A stretch of 44,608 nt of DNA. It comes from JANPJV01 sp031425695. GTDB lineage: Bacteria > Pseudomonadota > Gammaproteobacteria > Xanthomonadales > SZUA-5. How positions within the stretch are numbered: the first letter of the stretch is position 1; each line of letters starts with the position of its first letter. Location of the stretch: contig JANPJV010000014.1 of assembly GCA_031425695.1 (NCBI GenBank), positions 1 through 44,608 of the forward strand. Direction: 5' to 3'. The position numbers were made by a program, and so were the translations under genes. The notes beneath the pieces are model-generated. The model saw nothing but the letters and a program-made list of their open reading frames with translations, made no database searches and had not been told where the DNA came from. Below are positions 31,215 to 39,484 of this stretch, one piece after another.

Positions 31215-33125
31215 TCAGTCTTCCGCCAGCACCACCAGGCGGTCGCCCGGGCCGAAGTTGATTTTTTCGTGCTTCTTCGGGTTGAGGGTGACGCCGAAGG
31301 AAGCGTCCGCACTGTTGGATTGCGCCGCCAGCCGATAGCCGATCGCGGTTTCGCCACGCTGGGCTGCAGCTTCGAGCAGGGTGTAGAAATCGACCGCAAC
31401 GCCGGTGCGCACGTAGTCGCTGATGGGACGGATGTAGACCTCGGCGCCCTCGGCGCTGAAGAGCTGCCGGAACACCGGATTGAGCTGGCGATTTTCCGAA
31501 AGCTGCGAAAGCAGCAGGCTGACCAGCTTGTCGCTGACGATGAAGTCGTCGGCCTTCGCGACTTCCGCCAGCGCGCGATTGCGCAGGTCCATCATCTCGC
31601 TGACGATCGACAGCTTGAAGCCTTCCTTCTCGACGATGGCGCGCAGGTGCAGCAGGGTGATCAGGGTCTGCGCGTCAGCCTGCTGGATCGGCAGCGCCGG
31701 ATTGCAGAGCACGATGACATGGTCGAAGCGGCCGACCTCGATCGCGTCGAGCTCGCCGCGGCTGGTGGTCTCGCCTTCCTGGAGGTGCAGTTGCTGGTGC
31801 TTGAGGGCATGCCCCAGCTCCGTGATCTCCTCGTCGACGCCTTCGCGATCGCACAGGACCACGACTTCCGAGCCCATCGCCACATACTGATCGAGCTCGC
31901 GGATCACGGCGCCAGCTTTCTGGTTCCAGCCGATGATCAGGGTGCGCTCGGCGGCGGCGGCCACGCGCCGGCCGTGGCTGATCACGGCAAGCTCCGGCAT
32001 CGGTGCAGCATCAGCGCGCAGTGCGAGTTTGTCGTCGTCCTCGCTGATCGCGATCACCTGTTCACCGGCTGCGAAAACGCGATCCATGGGCGGATTGATC
32101 TCGACCGTACCGTCGACGTGGGCTACCCCGACGACGACCGCTTCCGGGTAGGCCGAGAGTGCGAACTGATAGGTGCGCCCGACCAGCGCCGGCTCGGCCT
32201 TGAGATAGAACTCGGAACCCGCAAAATCCAGCAGCTCGGTGTAAACCACGCTCAAGCCGGACTGCCGGCAGGTCTGCGCGGTTACCCGGGCAATCAGGTC
32301 GTCACCCTGGACGAAGATCGCCTCCTTGCCACCGACCAGTGCCGCCGCTTCCAGGCTGCGGTCGTCGCGGATCTCGGCGACGATGTGATACGGCTCGGGC
32401 TTGCGGTGCGGATGATTGGTGATCGCCAGCACTGACTTGATCACGTGGATGTCGGGCACATCGTTTTCTGGCGCCAGCACGATGATCGACTTCGCCGCAT
32501 GCGGATCGACCACCTGGAGATCGTCGAGGTCGAGCGGGTCACCGCTGCGACAGATGACACGCAATCCTTTGGTGTCCGGAAACTTGACGCGCAGCTCGTC
32601 CTCCATTTCGACCTTGTCACGCTCGGCCAGGATCACGATGCGCGCCTTGCGCTGGTTTTCGTTGGCGATGATGAGCTCGCCGACGATCGAGTAGATCTTG
32701 CTGTTCCAGCCGAGGATCAGCGTGTGGCCGGTCTCGATGACGCGCGAGCGGCCTTTGCGCAGCTCGTCCAGGCGCGATTGCAGTCCCGAGGTGATGGTGC
32801 CGATCAGGCTGCTCACGATAAAGATGCCGCCGATGGTGACCAGCAGCATGATCAACCGCATCAGCCCGCCCTCGTCGCCAGCGAGATTGCCGGCATCAAG
32901 CGTGCGCATGAGGCTCTGCCACATGCTCTCGCCCAGGTCCAGGGACGAGGCTGCGTCAGTGGGATCCTTGCGGACCGCGAAGAACACCAGCGCCAGGGAG
33001 GCCAGCACCACGATGATCATGGACGCCACCGCGAGCCAGCCGATGATCGCAATCGTGCCGCGGCTCAGCGTGTTCTCGAAGCGATAGCGGACCCGGTCGC
33101 GCCAGGTGATTGCGGGTCTCGACAT
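31215..33125 (-). CDS. CASTOR/POLLUX-type ion channel with RCK domains
   Basis: A 636-residue channel. Two membrane helices (about 24-50 and 89-112) flank a pore loop with LDAGNLAGDEG (about 76-86), close to the ADAGNHA/ADSGNHA filter of plant CASTOR and POLLUX. Two Rossmann (RCK/TrkA-N-like) domains follow, opening at TLILGWNSKIYSIVGEL and TLIIGWNQKAGAVIREL, each with a TrkA-C-like end. The plant relatives are nuclear-envelope cation channels needed for symbiotic calcium signalling; the bacterial ones are little studied. Function here is probably K+ or Ca2+ flux gated by a cytoplasmic ligand. ATG at 33125. The DJ-1-like gene follows after 9 bases. Confidence 0.9.
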   Translation of the reverse strand: MSRPAITWRDRVRYRFENTLSRGTIAIIGWLAVASMIIVVLASLALVFFAVRKDPTDAASSLDLGESMWQSLMRTLDAGNLAGDEGGLMRLIMLLVTIGGIFIVSSLIGTITSGLQSRLDELRKGRSRVIETGHTLILGWNSKIYSIVGELIIANENQRKARIVILAERDKVEMEDELRVKFPDTKGLRVICRSGDPLDLDDLQVVDPHAAKSIIVLAPENDVPDIHVIKSVLAITNHPHRKPEPYHIVAEIRDDRSLEAAALVGGKEAIFVQGDDLIARVTAQTCRQSGLSVVYTELLDFAGSEFYLKAEPALVGRTYQFALSAYPEAVVVGVAHVDGTVEINPPMDRVFAAGEQVIAISEDDDKLALRADAAPMPELAVISHGRRVAAAAERTLIIGWNQKAGAVIRELDQYVAMGSEVVVLCDREGVDEEITELGHALKHQQLHLQEGETTSRGELDAIEVGRFDHVIVLCNPALPIQQADAQTLITLLHLRAIVEKEGFKLSIVSEMMDLRNRALAEVAKADDFIVSDKLVSLLLSQLSENRQLNPVFRQLFSAEGAEVYIRPISDYVRTGVAVDFYTLLEAAAQRGETAIGYRLAAQSNSADASFGVTLNPKKHEKINFGPGDRLVVLAED

Positions 33126-33199
33126 GGCGGCATCCGGCTCGGGCGGGAGAGGCCAACTCTAGCGGGGAAGCGATCGAAGCGCGCGCGTGCGCACTCTGG

Positions 33200-33304
33200 A
33201 CGTAGGTCACGTGGCGCCCGCGTGCGGCGGCCACGGAGAGCGACGTCAGCAACGAGAAGGCAACAGCGATTCATCCACAGATTTCGCAGATCTGCGCAGA
33301 TCAG
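33200..33304. repeat. Half cloverleaf and single ATCTGTGGAT-type arm
   Basis: ACGTAGGTCACGTG followed by GCGCCCG (33200-33219) equals the left half of the cloverleaf family, with no right half nearby. ATCCACAGATTTCGCAGATC and its continuation (33272-33304) form one arm of the ATCTGTGGAT family without a partner. They lie upstream of the ion-channel gene. The rest of the gap to 33407 shows nothing recognisable. Confidence 0.6.
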
Positions 33305-33407
33305 AGGCGATTCAGCCCAAGCATGATTGAAGCTGGTTTCCCAATCGTTCTGGCATAAGCTGCGTATCTGGCGATTCATCCTGATCTTGGCTGGACTTCA
33401 TGCCTCC

Positions 33408-34556
33408 CTACAGCCAGCGCCGCGTCCACCACCCCAGCAGCTCGGCAATCCACCAGGCGCCGTGGCGCTTGGACCAGCCGACGCCGGTGACTTCCTCACT
33501 GGCCTTCAAGTCCTCGAGGAAGTGCTCGGTAATTTGCCCGCAGACGGCTTTCTGGGTGATCACCATGACCAGCTCGTCGTTGATGAACAGGCTGCGGTAG
33601 TCCAGGTTCGCAGTGCCGACCGTGGCCCAGCCGTCGTCGACCACGGCGACCTTGGCGTGCAGCATGCGCGGGAGGTACTCGAAGATGCGCACGCCGCCCT
33701 TGAGCAGGCGCGCGTAGACAGCGCGACTGGCCCATTGCACGATGCGGATATCGATCTTCCGAGGCACCAGGACGCGCACGTCGACGCCGCGCTTGGCGGC
33801 GTCCAGCATCGCGCGCTGAAGGCTTGCCGGCGGCACGAAATATGGGGTGGTGATCCACAGGCGTTGCCGCGCCATGGTGAACGCGAAGCGGTACAGGCGA
33901 TGCAGCAGGAAACGCCGGGTGAAGCCGAGATTGGGGATCAGGTAGCCATCGGCGGTGCGCAAGTCACGCCAGCGGCGCTGCTTGCGGCGTGGGCGATCGT
34001 ATTCGTCGAAAGCGGCGATCGCCTGCGCGACCATCACCCCTTCGACGCGCAGGTGCGTGTCGCGCCAGCGCTCCTCGCCGAAGACCGAGCGCGAGCACTC
34101 GCGGTGGAGATTGAAGCCGCCGAGATAGAAGCAGGTGCGGTCGACGACCAGCAGCTTGCGGTGATTGCGTCGGTGCAGGTCGAATGGTTTGCGCCATTGC
34201 CAGCGGCGACACAACTCGACCTCGACACCCGCCGCTTCCAGTTCACGGATGAAAGCACCCTTGACGGTGTCGAAGGAGCCCAGCGCGTCGATGCGCAAGC
34301 GCACCCGGATTCCGGCCTGGGCGCGTTCCATCAGCGCGTCCGCGAATAACCGTCCGACTTCGTCTCCAGCGTAGATATAGGTTTCCAGCCGGACCCAGCG
34401 CGTCGCCGCACGGATATCCGCGAGCATTGCCGCAAACAACTCGTCGCCCTCGATAAAGGCGAGCATCTTTGTCGGCGCCATCGGCTCGATGGGCGCCGCA
34501 ACCAGCTCGACACTCGGAGCAGGCTTGAAGGATTTGCGGAAGCGCAGGCGGCTCAT
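33408..34556 (-). CDS. Cardiolipin synthase B-like phospholipase D
   Basis: A 382-residue HKD enzyme without N-terminal membrane helices. The first motif is H132-K134-D139 (NHRKLLVVD) followed by YLGGFN. The second is H300-K302-D307 (MLHAKVAVVD) followed by VGTANLDYRS. Size and architecture resemble ClsB, which makes cardiolipin or related phospholipids and joins the membrane peripherally. The frame is open upstream to 34715, but that part overlaps an inverted repeat; ATG at 34556 (MSRLRFRKSF) is preferred. It differs clearly from the ClsA-like protein at 7368, so the cell has at least two such enzymes. The substrate preference cannot be read from sequence. Confidence 0.87.
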   Translation of the reverse strand: MSRLRFRKSFKPAPSVELVAAPIEPMAPTKMLAFIEGDELFAAMLADIRAATRWVRLETYIYAGDEVGRLFADALMERAQAGIRVRLRIDALGSFDTVKGAFIRELEAAGVEVELCRRWQWRKPFDLHRRNHRKLLVVDRTCFYLGGFNLHRECSRSVFGEERWRDTHLRVEGVMVAQAIAAFDEYDRPRRKQRRWRDLRTADGYLIPNLGFTRRFLLHRLYRFAFTMARQRLWITTPYFVPPASLQRAMLDAAKRGVDVRVLVPRKIDIRIVQWASRAVYARLLKGGVRIFEYLPRMLHAKVAVVDDGWATVGTANLDYRSLFINDELVMVITQKAVCGQITEHFLEDLKASEEVTGVGWSKRHGAWWIAELLGWWTRRWL

Positions 34557-34614
34557 GGCGCGGAAGGATCGCAGATTTGGCGTCCTTCGCCGCACGGAGA
34601 GAGAGAGAACATTC

Positions 34615-34734
34615 ATCCGCAGATTGCGCAGATTTCCGCGGATTATTTTTTCGTCTGCGCTACGCAGCGGAACACCCGTGCGGATCGAATGTTGATCGCT
34701 TCTCAATCTGCGCAAATCTGCGCAATCTGTGGAT
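34615..34734. repeat. Inverted repeat of the ATCTGTGGAT family
   Basis: 34615-34644 and 34704-34734 are reverse complements at about 27 of 30 positions, with a 59-base loop that includes a T-run. It fills the gap between the molybdopterin oxidoreductase and the ClsB-like gene (both minus strand). Confidence 0.85.
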
Positions 34735-34760
34735 AACAGCTTTTTGTGGGCTTGGATCTC

Positions 34761-36842
34761 TTACACCGCCTCGACCCACACCGGCGTCCCGTTGAGCGCG
34801 GCGTTGCCGCTCGGGGCGTCCAGGCTCGTCGCGTCGGTGAGATCGTTGTAGCTGGCGCCGGCGACGCGTTCGGCGCGGTGCCAGCCGACGCCGCCGCGAT
34901 CGTGGCCGAAGCCATGCGGCAGGCAGACCACGCCGCGCAGCAAGCCCGGGTCGCCCAGCACATCCGTTTCGATGCTGCCGACTGCAGAGCGCACGCGCAC
35001 ACGCGCGCCCTCGGCAAGCGTTCGCTCGGCGAGATCATCCGGATGCATGTGCAGGTGGTGGCGCAGTTTGCCTTTGACCAGGCGCTCGGCGTTGTGCATC
35101 CACGAGTTGTTGCTGCGCACATCGCGACGACCGATCAGCGACAGCATGCCCGGCAAGCCGCGCGCCTGGCTCGCGGCCAGGGCGTCGAGCTCGGCCATGA
35201 GCAGGGGCGGCGCGCATTCGATCTTGCCGCTCGGCGTCTGCAGCCGGCGCAGCAGGCTCGGTTCCAGTGGACCGAGATCGAGCCCGTGCTCGGCTTGGCG
35301 AACCGCACCGGGATCGATGCGACCGGACTTCGCCAGCCCCATTTCGATCATCGTGTCCGGCGGCGGCAACGGCTGCCAGGCCTTGCCTGCGGCGCCCGCA
35401 TAAGCCGCGCCGAGGCCGTTGAAGATCTGCCAATCTGCGCGCTCGTCCGGCCCCATCGGTTCGATCGGCTGGTTCCAGCGCGCAACCTGGCGAACGGCAA
35501 AGCCATTGAAGATCACATCGTAATGGTGCTGGCTGAGGAACGACGCCGGCGGCAGGATCAGGTGGGCGTGACGGGTGGTCTCGGTGACGTAGAAATCGAT
35601 CGCTACGTAGAAATCGAGGCCGCCAAGCGCCGTGTCGAGCGTGCGCCCGTCGGGCGTCGACAGCACCGGATTCCCCGCGCAGGTGAGCAGCGCCCGGATC
35701 TGCCCGTCGCCCGGGTAAAGCATCTCCTCGGCGAGCACTGCGACCGGCAGCTCGCCCGCAAACTCGGCCAGCCCGCGCACGCGGCTGTGCCACAGCCCGT
35801 AGTGACCGGCGCTGGTGCCGGGCCCGGTGATCGGGATGACCGGGTCATTCGGCAACACGCCCCCCACGCAATCCAAGTTGCCGGTGTAGAGATTGATCAG
35901 CTGGATCAGCCACTGGCACAGGCTGCCAAAGCGCTGAGTCGAAACCCCCATGCGCCCATACACAGCGGCGCTCGGCGCCGCGTAGAGACGCGCGGCGACA
36001 TCCTGGATCGTCGCTTCCGCAATGCCGGTATGCGCTTCGATATCGGCGCAGGGCAGGGCGCTCACGGCGGCGAAAGCGCTGTCGAATCCAGCCAGCTTGT
36101 CCGCGTACCCACCCAGCCGCGGCGGCCCGATCGCAGCAAGCTGTTGCAGCAGCGCGACCAGGAACCAGGCATCGCCACCGGGGCGGACGGCCAAGTGCTG
36201 GCTCGCCATCGCCGCGGTCTCGGTACGCCGTGGGTCGACCACCACCAGCGTGCCGCGCTGGGTCAGTGCCTTCAGCCGTCGCGCAATGCCTGGCGCAGTC
36301 AGCAGGCTGCCGTTGCTGGCGACCGGATTGGCACCCAGCATGAGCAGGAAGTCAGTGCGGTCGATGTCGACGATCGGCAACAGGAACTGGTGCCCGAACA
36401 TCGCCCACGCGACCAGCTGGTGCGGCCACTGGTCGACCGAGGAAGCCGAGAACACATTGCGCGTTTTCAGGGTCCGCAACAGCGCCGGCAGATAGGCGAA
36501 GTGACCGAAGTGATGGACGTTCGGATTGCCAAGGTACGCTGCCACCGCATTCGCGCCATGCGCTGCCTGGATCGCTGCGAGACGATTGCCGGCCAGCGCG
36601 AACGCCTCGTCCCAGCCGATGGGGACAAAGCCCTCCGGAGTCCGCAGCATCGGCGTGCGGAGCCGGTCCGGATCGGCCCGCAGGTCGAGGATCGCATTGC
36701 CCTTGGGACAGATATGACCACGACTGAAAGGGTCCTCCTGATCGCCATGGATGGCCACCAGCGCGTCACCTTCGTACTGAAAGTCCAGCCCGCAGATCGC
36801 CTCGCAAAGCGGACAGGCGCGGTAACGATGGGTGCGGGTCAT
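34761..36842 (-). CDS. Molybdopterin oxidoreductase, formate-dehydrogenase/BisC-like
   Basis: A 693-residue member of the molybdenum bis-MGD oxidoreductases. The N-terminal [4Fe-4S] motif is complete: C10-x2-C13-x3-C17-x27-C45 (in GHICPKGNA). The chain then follows the family order: LGANPVASNGS, VVVDPRRTETA, NLYTGNLDCVGG, LLTCAGNPVLS and a C-terminal MGD-binding domain with NSWMHN and MHPDDLAE. There is no twin-arginine signal, so the enzyme is cytoplasmic. At the position where formate dehydrogenases hold Cys or Sec (about residue 136), the sequence is SSVDQWP; no cysteine is near, so the metal ligand may be Asp or Ser and the substrate may differ. It has no electron-transfer subunit next to it. 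Confidence 0.88.
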   Translation of the reverse strand: MTRTHRYRACPLCEAICGLDFQYEGDALVAIHGDQEDPFSRGHICPKGNAILDLRADPDRLRTPMLRTPEGFVPIGWDEAFALAGNRLAAIQAAHGANAVAAYLGNPNVHHFGHFAYLPALLRTLKTRNVFSASSVDQWPHQLVAWAMFGHQFLLPIVDIDRTDFLLMLGANPVASNGSLLTAPGIARRLKALTQRGTLVVVDPRRTETAAMASQHLAVRPGGDAWFLVALLQQLAAIGPPRLGGYADKLAGFDSAFAAVSALPCADIEAHTGIAEATIQDVAARLYAAPSAAVYGRMGVSTQRFGSLCQWLIQLINLYTGNLDCVGGVLPNDPVIPITGPGTSAGHYGLWHSRVRGLAEFAGELPVAVLAEEMLYPGDGQIRALLTCAGNPVLSTPDGRTLDTALGGLDFYVAIDFYVTETTRHAHLILPPASFLSQHHYDVIFNGFAVRQVARWNQPIEPMGPDERADWQIFNGLGAAYAGAAGKAWQPLPPPDTMIEMGLAKSGRIDPGAVRQAEHGLDLGPLEPSLLRRLQTPSGKIECAPPLLMAELDALAASQARGLPGMLSLIGRRDVRSNNSWMHNAERLVKGKLRHHLHMHPDDLAERTLAEGARVRVRSAVGSIETDVLGDPGLLRGVVCLPHGFGHDRGGVGWHRAERVAGASYNDLTDATSLDAPSGNAALNGTPVWVEAV

Positions 36843-36891
36843 GGGCTGGTCTCGGGCTGTGGTGGGTTGCGCTGTGCGCGAACGATTTGAA

Positions 36892-36982
36892 CGTAGGTCA
36901 TGTTGTCCGCGCCAGCGGACTACTTGACACCCGGCTGGCGAGAAGCGTCAAGTAGGCCGCTTCGCGGCCAACATGACCTACG
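36892..36982. repeat. Cloverleaf repeat, compact perfect copy
   Basis: The outer stem CGTAGGTCATGTT (36892-36904) pairs with AACATGACCTACG (36970-36982), 13 of 13. The left arm is GTCCGC-GCCA-GCGGAC (36905-36920). The central arm is TACTTGAC (36921-36928) with GTCAAGTA (36947-36954), 8 of 8, around 18 bases. The right arm is GGCCGC-TTC-GCGGCC (36955-36969). No unpaired base is left at the junction. It lies upstream of the molybdopterin gene. Confidence 0.9.
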
Positions 36983-37009
36983 ACGAGGGTCATTCCGCAG
37001 CCCCAGAAA

Positions 37010-37043
37010 AGCAAAACCCGCCGGCGCTTGCGCACCGGCGGGT
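37010..37043 (-). terminator. Terminator of the cold-shock gene
   Basis: ACCCGCCGGTGC and GCGCCGGCGGGT pair (11 of 12) around a four-base loop on the minus strand, followed by a T-rich run TTTGCTTTT. It begins 30 bases past the cspA stop. Confidence 0.85.
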
Positions 37044-37072
37044 CTGGTCGAAAGAAGCATGCCGCAGGAGGA

Positions 37073-37282
37073 TTAAACCGCCTGCACTTCTTCGGCCTGG
37101 AAGCCCTTCTGACCCTTCACGACCTTGAAGCTGACCTTCTGGCCTTCCTTGAGGGTCTTGAAGCCATTGCCCTGGATGGCGCGGAAGTGCACGAACACAT
37201 CCTCGCCACCATCGCGGCTGATGAATCCAAAACCCTTGGCGTCGTTGAACCACTTGACGGTGCCGACCTGACGATCCGACAT
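37073..37282 (-). CDS. cspA: Cold-shock domain protein
   Basis: A 69-residue single cold-shock domain. RNP1 is KGFGFI (16-21) and RNP2 is VFVHF (29-33), with the conserved WFN and KTLKEGQKVSF. It binds single-stranded RNA and DNA and melts RNA structure. The ATG at 37282 (MSDRQVGTVKW) is chosen over 37300 because it gives the usual family N-terminus. The gene has its own terminator and a gap of 261 bases upstream with no coding sequence, long enough for the structured leader found in cold-inducible csp messages, though no cold box was identified. Confidence 0.95.
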   Translation of the reverse strand: MSDRQVGTVKWFNDAKGFGFISRDGGEDVFVHFRAIQGNGFKTLKEGQKVSFKVVKGQKGFQAEEVQAV

Positions 37283-37543
37283 CTTTCTATCTCCGAACAC
37301 GTAACGAACATGGCCGCCCGACCGGGCGAACCGGATACTGGGTGTGCAGGGTTACAGCGAGTTGTAGCGAAGGGAGCGGATCATCGATCAGCGCCGCATC
37401 GAGCAACCGAGGCGACGCCCTGGCAGCCACAGCGGACGAAGTGTATCGGAATATTTTTTTGGGCGCGAGACTTGGGACAAGCAAAAAAGCGCTTGGTGAA
37501 GGGCTGCGGGGAAAGCCTCGTTCGAACGTGACCCGCGGTCCCA

Positions 37544-39175
37544 TCAAACCGCAAACTCTACCCGGTTGCGTCCACCCGACTTCGCCCGATACAACGCGCG
37601 GTCGGCCTCGGCGAGGGCGGCGCGGGAGTCGCTGGCTTCGAGCGAGGCGATGCCGACGCTGACGGTCAGGCAGTGCATTTCGCCGCCCGCATGCACGGGC
37701 GTGCTGGAGGTGCGCTCGCGCAGCCGTTCGGCGAGGCGGCAGGCGTGGTCACGCTCGCCGGACGGGACGATGGCGATGAATTCTTCGCCGCCATAACGAC
37801 CGAAGACGGCATCACCGGCAAGAGATTCGCGCATGCACTGGGCGAAGTGCACCAGGCAGTTGTCGCCCACCGCGTGCCCGAAGCGATCGTTGACCGACTT
37901 GAATCCGTCGAGGTCGAAGATCAGCACCCAGCCGCTGCGCGCCAAGCCGAGCTCGCGATCGAGCATGCGCCGGTTGGGCAGTCCGGTGAGCTCGTCGAGT
38001 TCTGCGAGTGCCCACGCACGGTCGCGTTCGCGCTGCATTGCCAATGCGCGGTCGGCCAGCGCGCAGGCCCACCCGAGCGCCTGCAGCACGCAGGCGAACA
38101 TGACCCAGCGGTGCGGATTGGTGGTTTCCGGCAAGCCGATCAGGCTGCCAACGCTGAACCAGGCGCCGACCAACACCATCGGCGTCCAGCCGAGCAGGAA
38201 CAACCGCGCCGAGTGGCCACCTGACCAGGCGGTGCCGATCAGCAGGGTCGCGCTCATCACCGCAATGACGCCGAACAAGGCATTGATTGCCGCAAAGCAC
38301 CAGTGTGCGAGCACGAAATTCGACTGGATGACCATCACGTCGAGCACGCCGAGCGCAATCGTCACCAGCGAGACCGCTTGCATCAGCCGGCTCGCGCGGG
38401 GATAGCGGGACGCGATGCCGCTGGCAACGCGCAACAGGGTCACCGTGGCAAATACGGCAATGGTCGACGTCAGCACGCCGAGCGCCGCGACGCGTTCGGG
38501 CGTCAGTCCTGCGGCATCGGCGAAGCGAAATGCGATTGGATGGCGCAGCGCGATCGACAGCAACATCATCACCAGGAAGCCGACGTAGACCAGGTAGGCG
38601 GGCTCACGCAGGACCGTGCTCACGACCAGCGTCAGCATGACCAACACGAGCAGCGCCGAGCCGAGGGAGCTCTCGTAGAGCCAGATGTTGCGCTCGCGGT
38701 CGTAGAACTGCTCGGCGCGCTCGATGCATACGCGCGGATGGTTGCCGAGGACCGAATCCATCACCAGGTAGCGCGTCTCCCCCATGGTGCGCGGTGGCTC
38801 GAGCGCCAGCGCCAGTCCGCGCACGCCAATCCGGCTCGGCGGCGGCGCCGCTCCGATGGGGATGGTCTGCAGGATGCTGCCGTCAGCGGAAAGCAGCCAG
38901 GCCCGATTGCCGCGATCGCGCTCGAACACGAGGTACTGCGGCTGGGCGTCGCCGTGTGCGTCAGCGCTCGCGCGCAACTGGAAAGCGGCTCGATGCTGTC
39001 GTCCTGGCAGATAGTCGCCGGTTGGCGGCAGACTCTTCGCGATCGCCGCTGGCACCTGCGGCAGTGGGTCGATTTCCCAGGCAGCGGCGGGCAGCGCTAT
39101 GCCGGTCAGCACGAGCAGCAGCAGGCACGCGATCAACGCGCGCGCGCCCCCCGATGCCTTTCCGGCCTGCGCCAT
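37544..39175 (-). CDS. Seven-helix membrane diguanylate cyclase (GGDEF)
   Basis: A 543-residue protein with a signal-like leader (12-32), an extracytoplasmic region (33-165), seven hydrophobic helices (about 171-188, 193-210, 230-249, 265-283, 292-312, 325-345, 357-374), a short coil, and a C-terminal GGDEF domain. This is the 7TMR-DISM-like plan. The cyclase motif is GGEEF at 462-466, and the metal-binding DLDGFKSVNDRFGHAVGDN is intact, so it should make c-di-GMP. The inhibitory RxxD site is missing (AGDA in its place). The extracytoplasmic region probably senses a small ligand. It is the second GGDEF gene in the window; the sensor parts are unrelated. Confidence 0.88.
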   Translation of the reverse strand: MAQAGKASGGARALIACLLLLVLTGIALPAAAWEIDPLPQVPAAIAKSLPPTGDYLPGRQHRAAFQLRASADAHGDAQPQYLVFERDRGNRAWLLSADGSILQTIPIGAAPPPSRIGVRGLALALEPPRTMGETRYLVMDSVLGNHPRVCIERAEQFYDRERNIWLYESSLGSALLVLVMLTLVVSTVLREPAYLVYVGFLVMMLLSIALRHPIAFRFADAAGLTPERVAALGVLTSTIAVFATVTLLRVASGIASRYPRASRLMQAVSLVTIALGVLDVMVIQSNFVLAHWCFAAINALFGVIAVMSATLLIGTAWSGGHSARLFLLGWTPMVLVGAWFSVGSLIGLPETTNPHRWVMFACVLQALGWACALADRALAMQRERDRAWALAELDELTGLPNRRMLDRELGLARSGWVLIFDLDGFKSVNDRFGHAVGDNCLVHFAQCMRESLAGDAVFGRYGGEEFIAIVPSGERDHACRLAERLRERTSSTPVHAGGEMHCLTVSVGIASLEASDSRAALAEADRALYRAKSGGRNRVEFAV

Positions 39176-39246
39176 CCTGCGATCTGCTCCCGCGCCCGAC
39201 CGCCGAGTCTATCGCCTGGCAGCGGCGGGCTGCGAGAACCGGAGCA

Positions 39247-39427
39247 CGTACGTCATGCAGCGCCCGATCATTACTCGCAGGTCATGTTGCGCCCGACAAA
39301 TGCGTGGGCGAAGCGCAATCGATTTTGGGGCGCTACTTGACGCTTCGCGCGCGTAGAAGGAGTCAAGTTGCGCCCGATGTGATTGCCGGCTTTGCCCAGA
39401 CTGCGAGCGGGCGCAACATGACCTACG
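39247..39427. repeat. Cloverleaf repeat, full copy 3 with a truncated tandem half
   Basis: The outer stem GCAGGTCATGTT (39277-39288) pairs with 39415-39426 at 11 of 12 positions. Left arm: GCGCCC (39289-39294) with GGGCGC (39328-39333). Centre: TACTTGAC (39334-39341) with 39362-39369, 7 of 8. Right arm: GCGCCC (39370-39375) with GGGCGC (39409-39414). A partial extra left half (39247-39266, GTACGTCATGCAGCGCCCG) precedes it. It fills most of the 309-base gap between the GGDEF and beta-propeller genes. Confidence 0.85.
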
Positions 39428-39484
39428 GTTAAGCAATCGCGCTCCTTCGGCTTTCATTGGCGTCTTCGCGTGACGCAGCAATCA

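Noticed and set aside
34746..36890. A 714-codon plus-strand frame opposite the molybdopterin gene
   Set aside because: It is a mirror of biased third-codon positions; the opposite strand has the iron-sulphur motif and the complete family order.
36892..36982. Cloverleaf read as a tRNA or tRNA-like gene
   Set aside because: Arm sizes, missing T-loop and anticodon signatures, and the long outer stem do not fit a tRNA.
6372..39427. Dispersed repeats read as a CRISPR array or insertion sequences
   Set aside because: Copies are kilobases apart, without regular spacers, and no cas gene, transposase or target duplication was seen.
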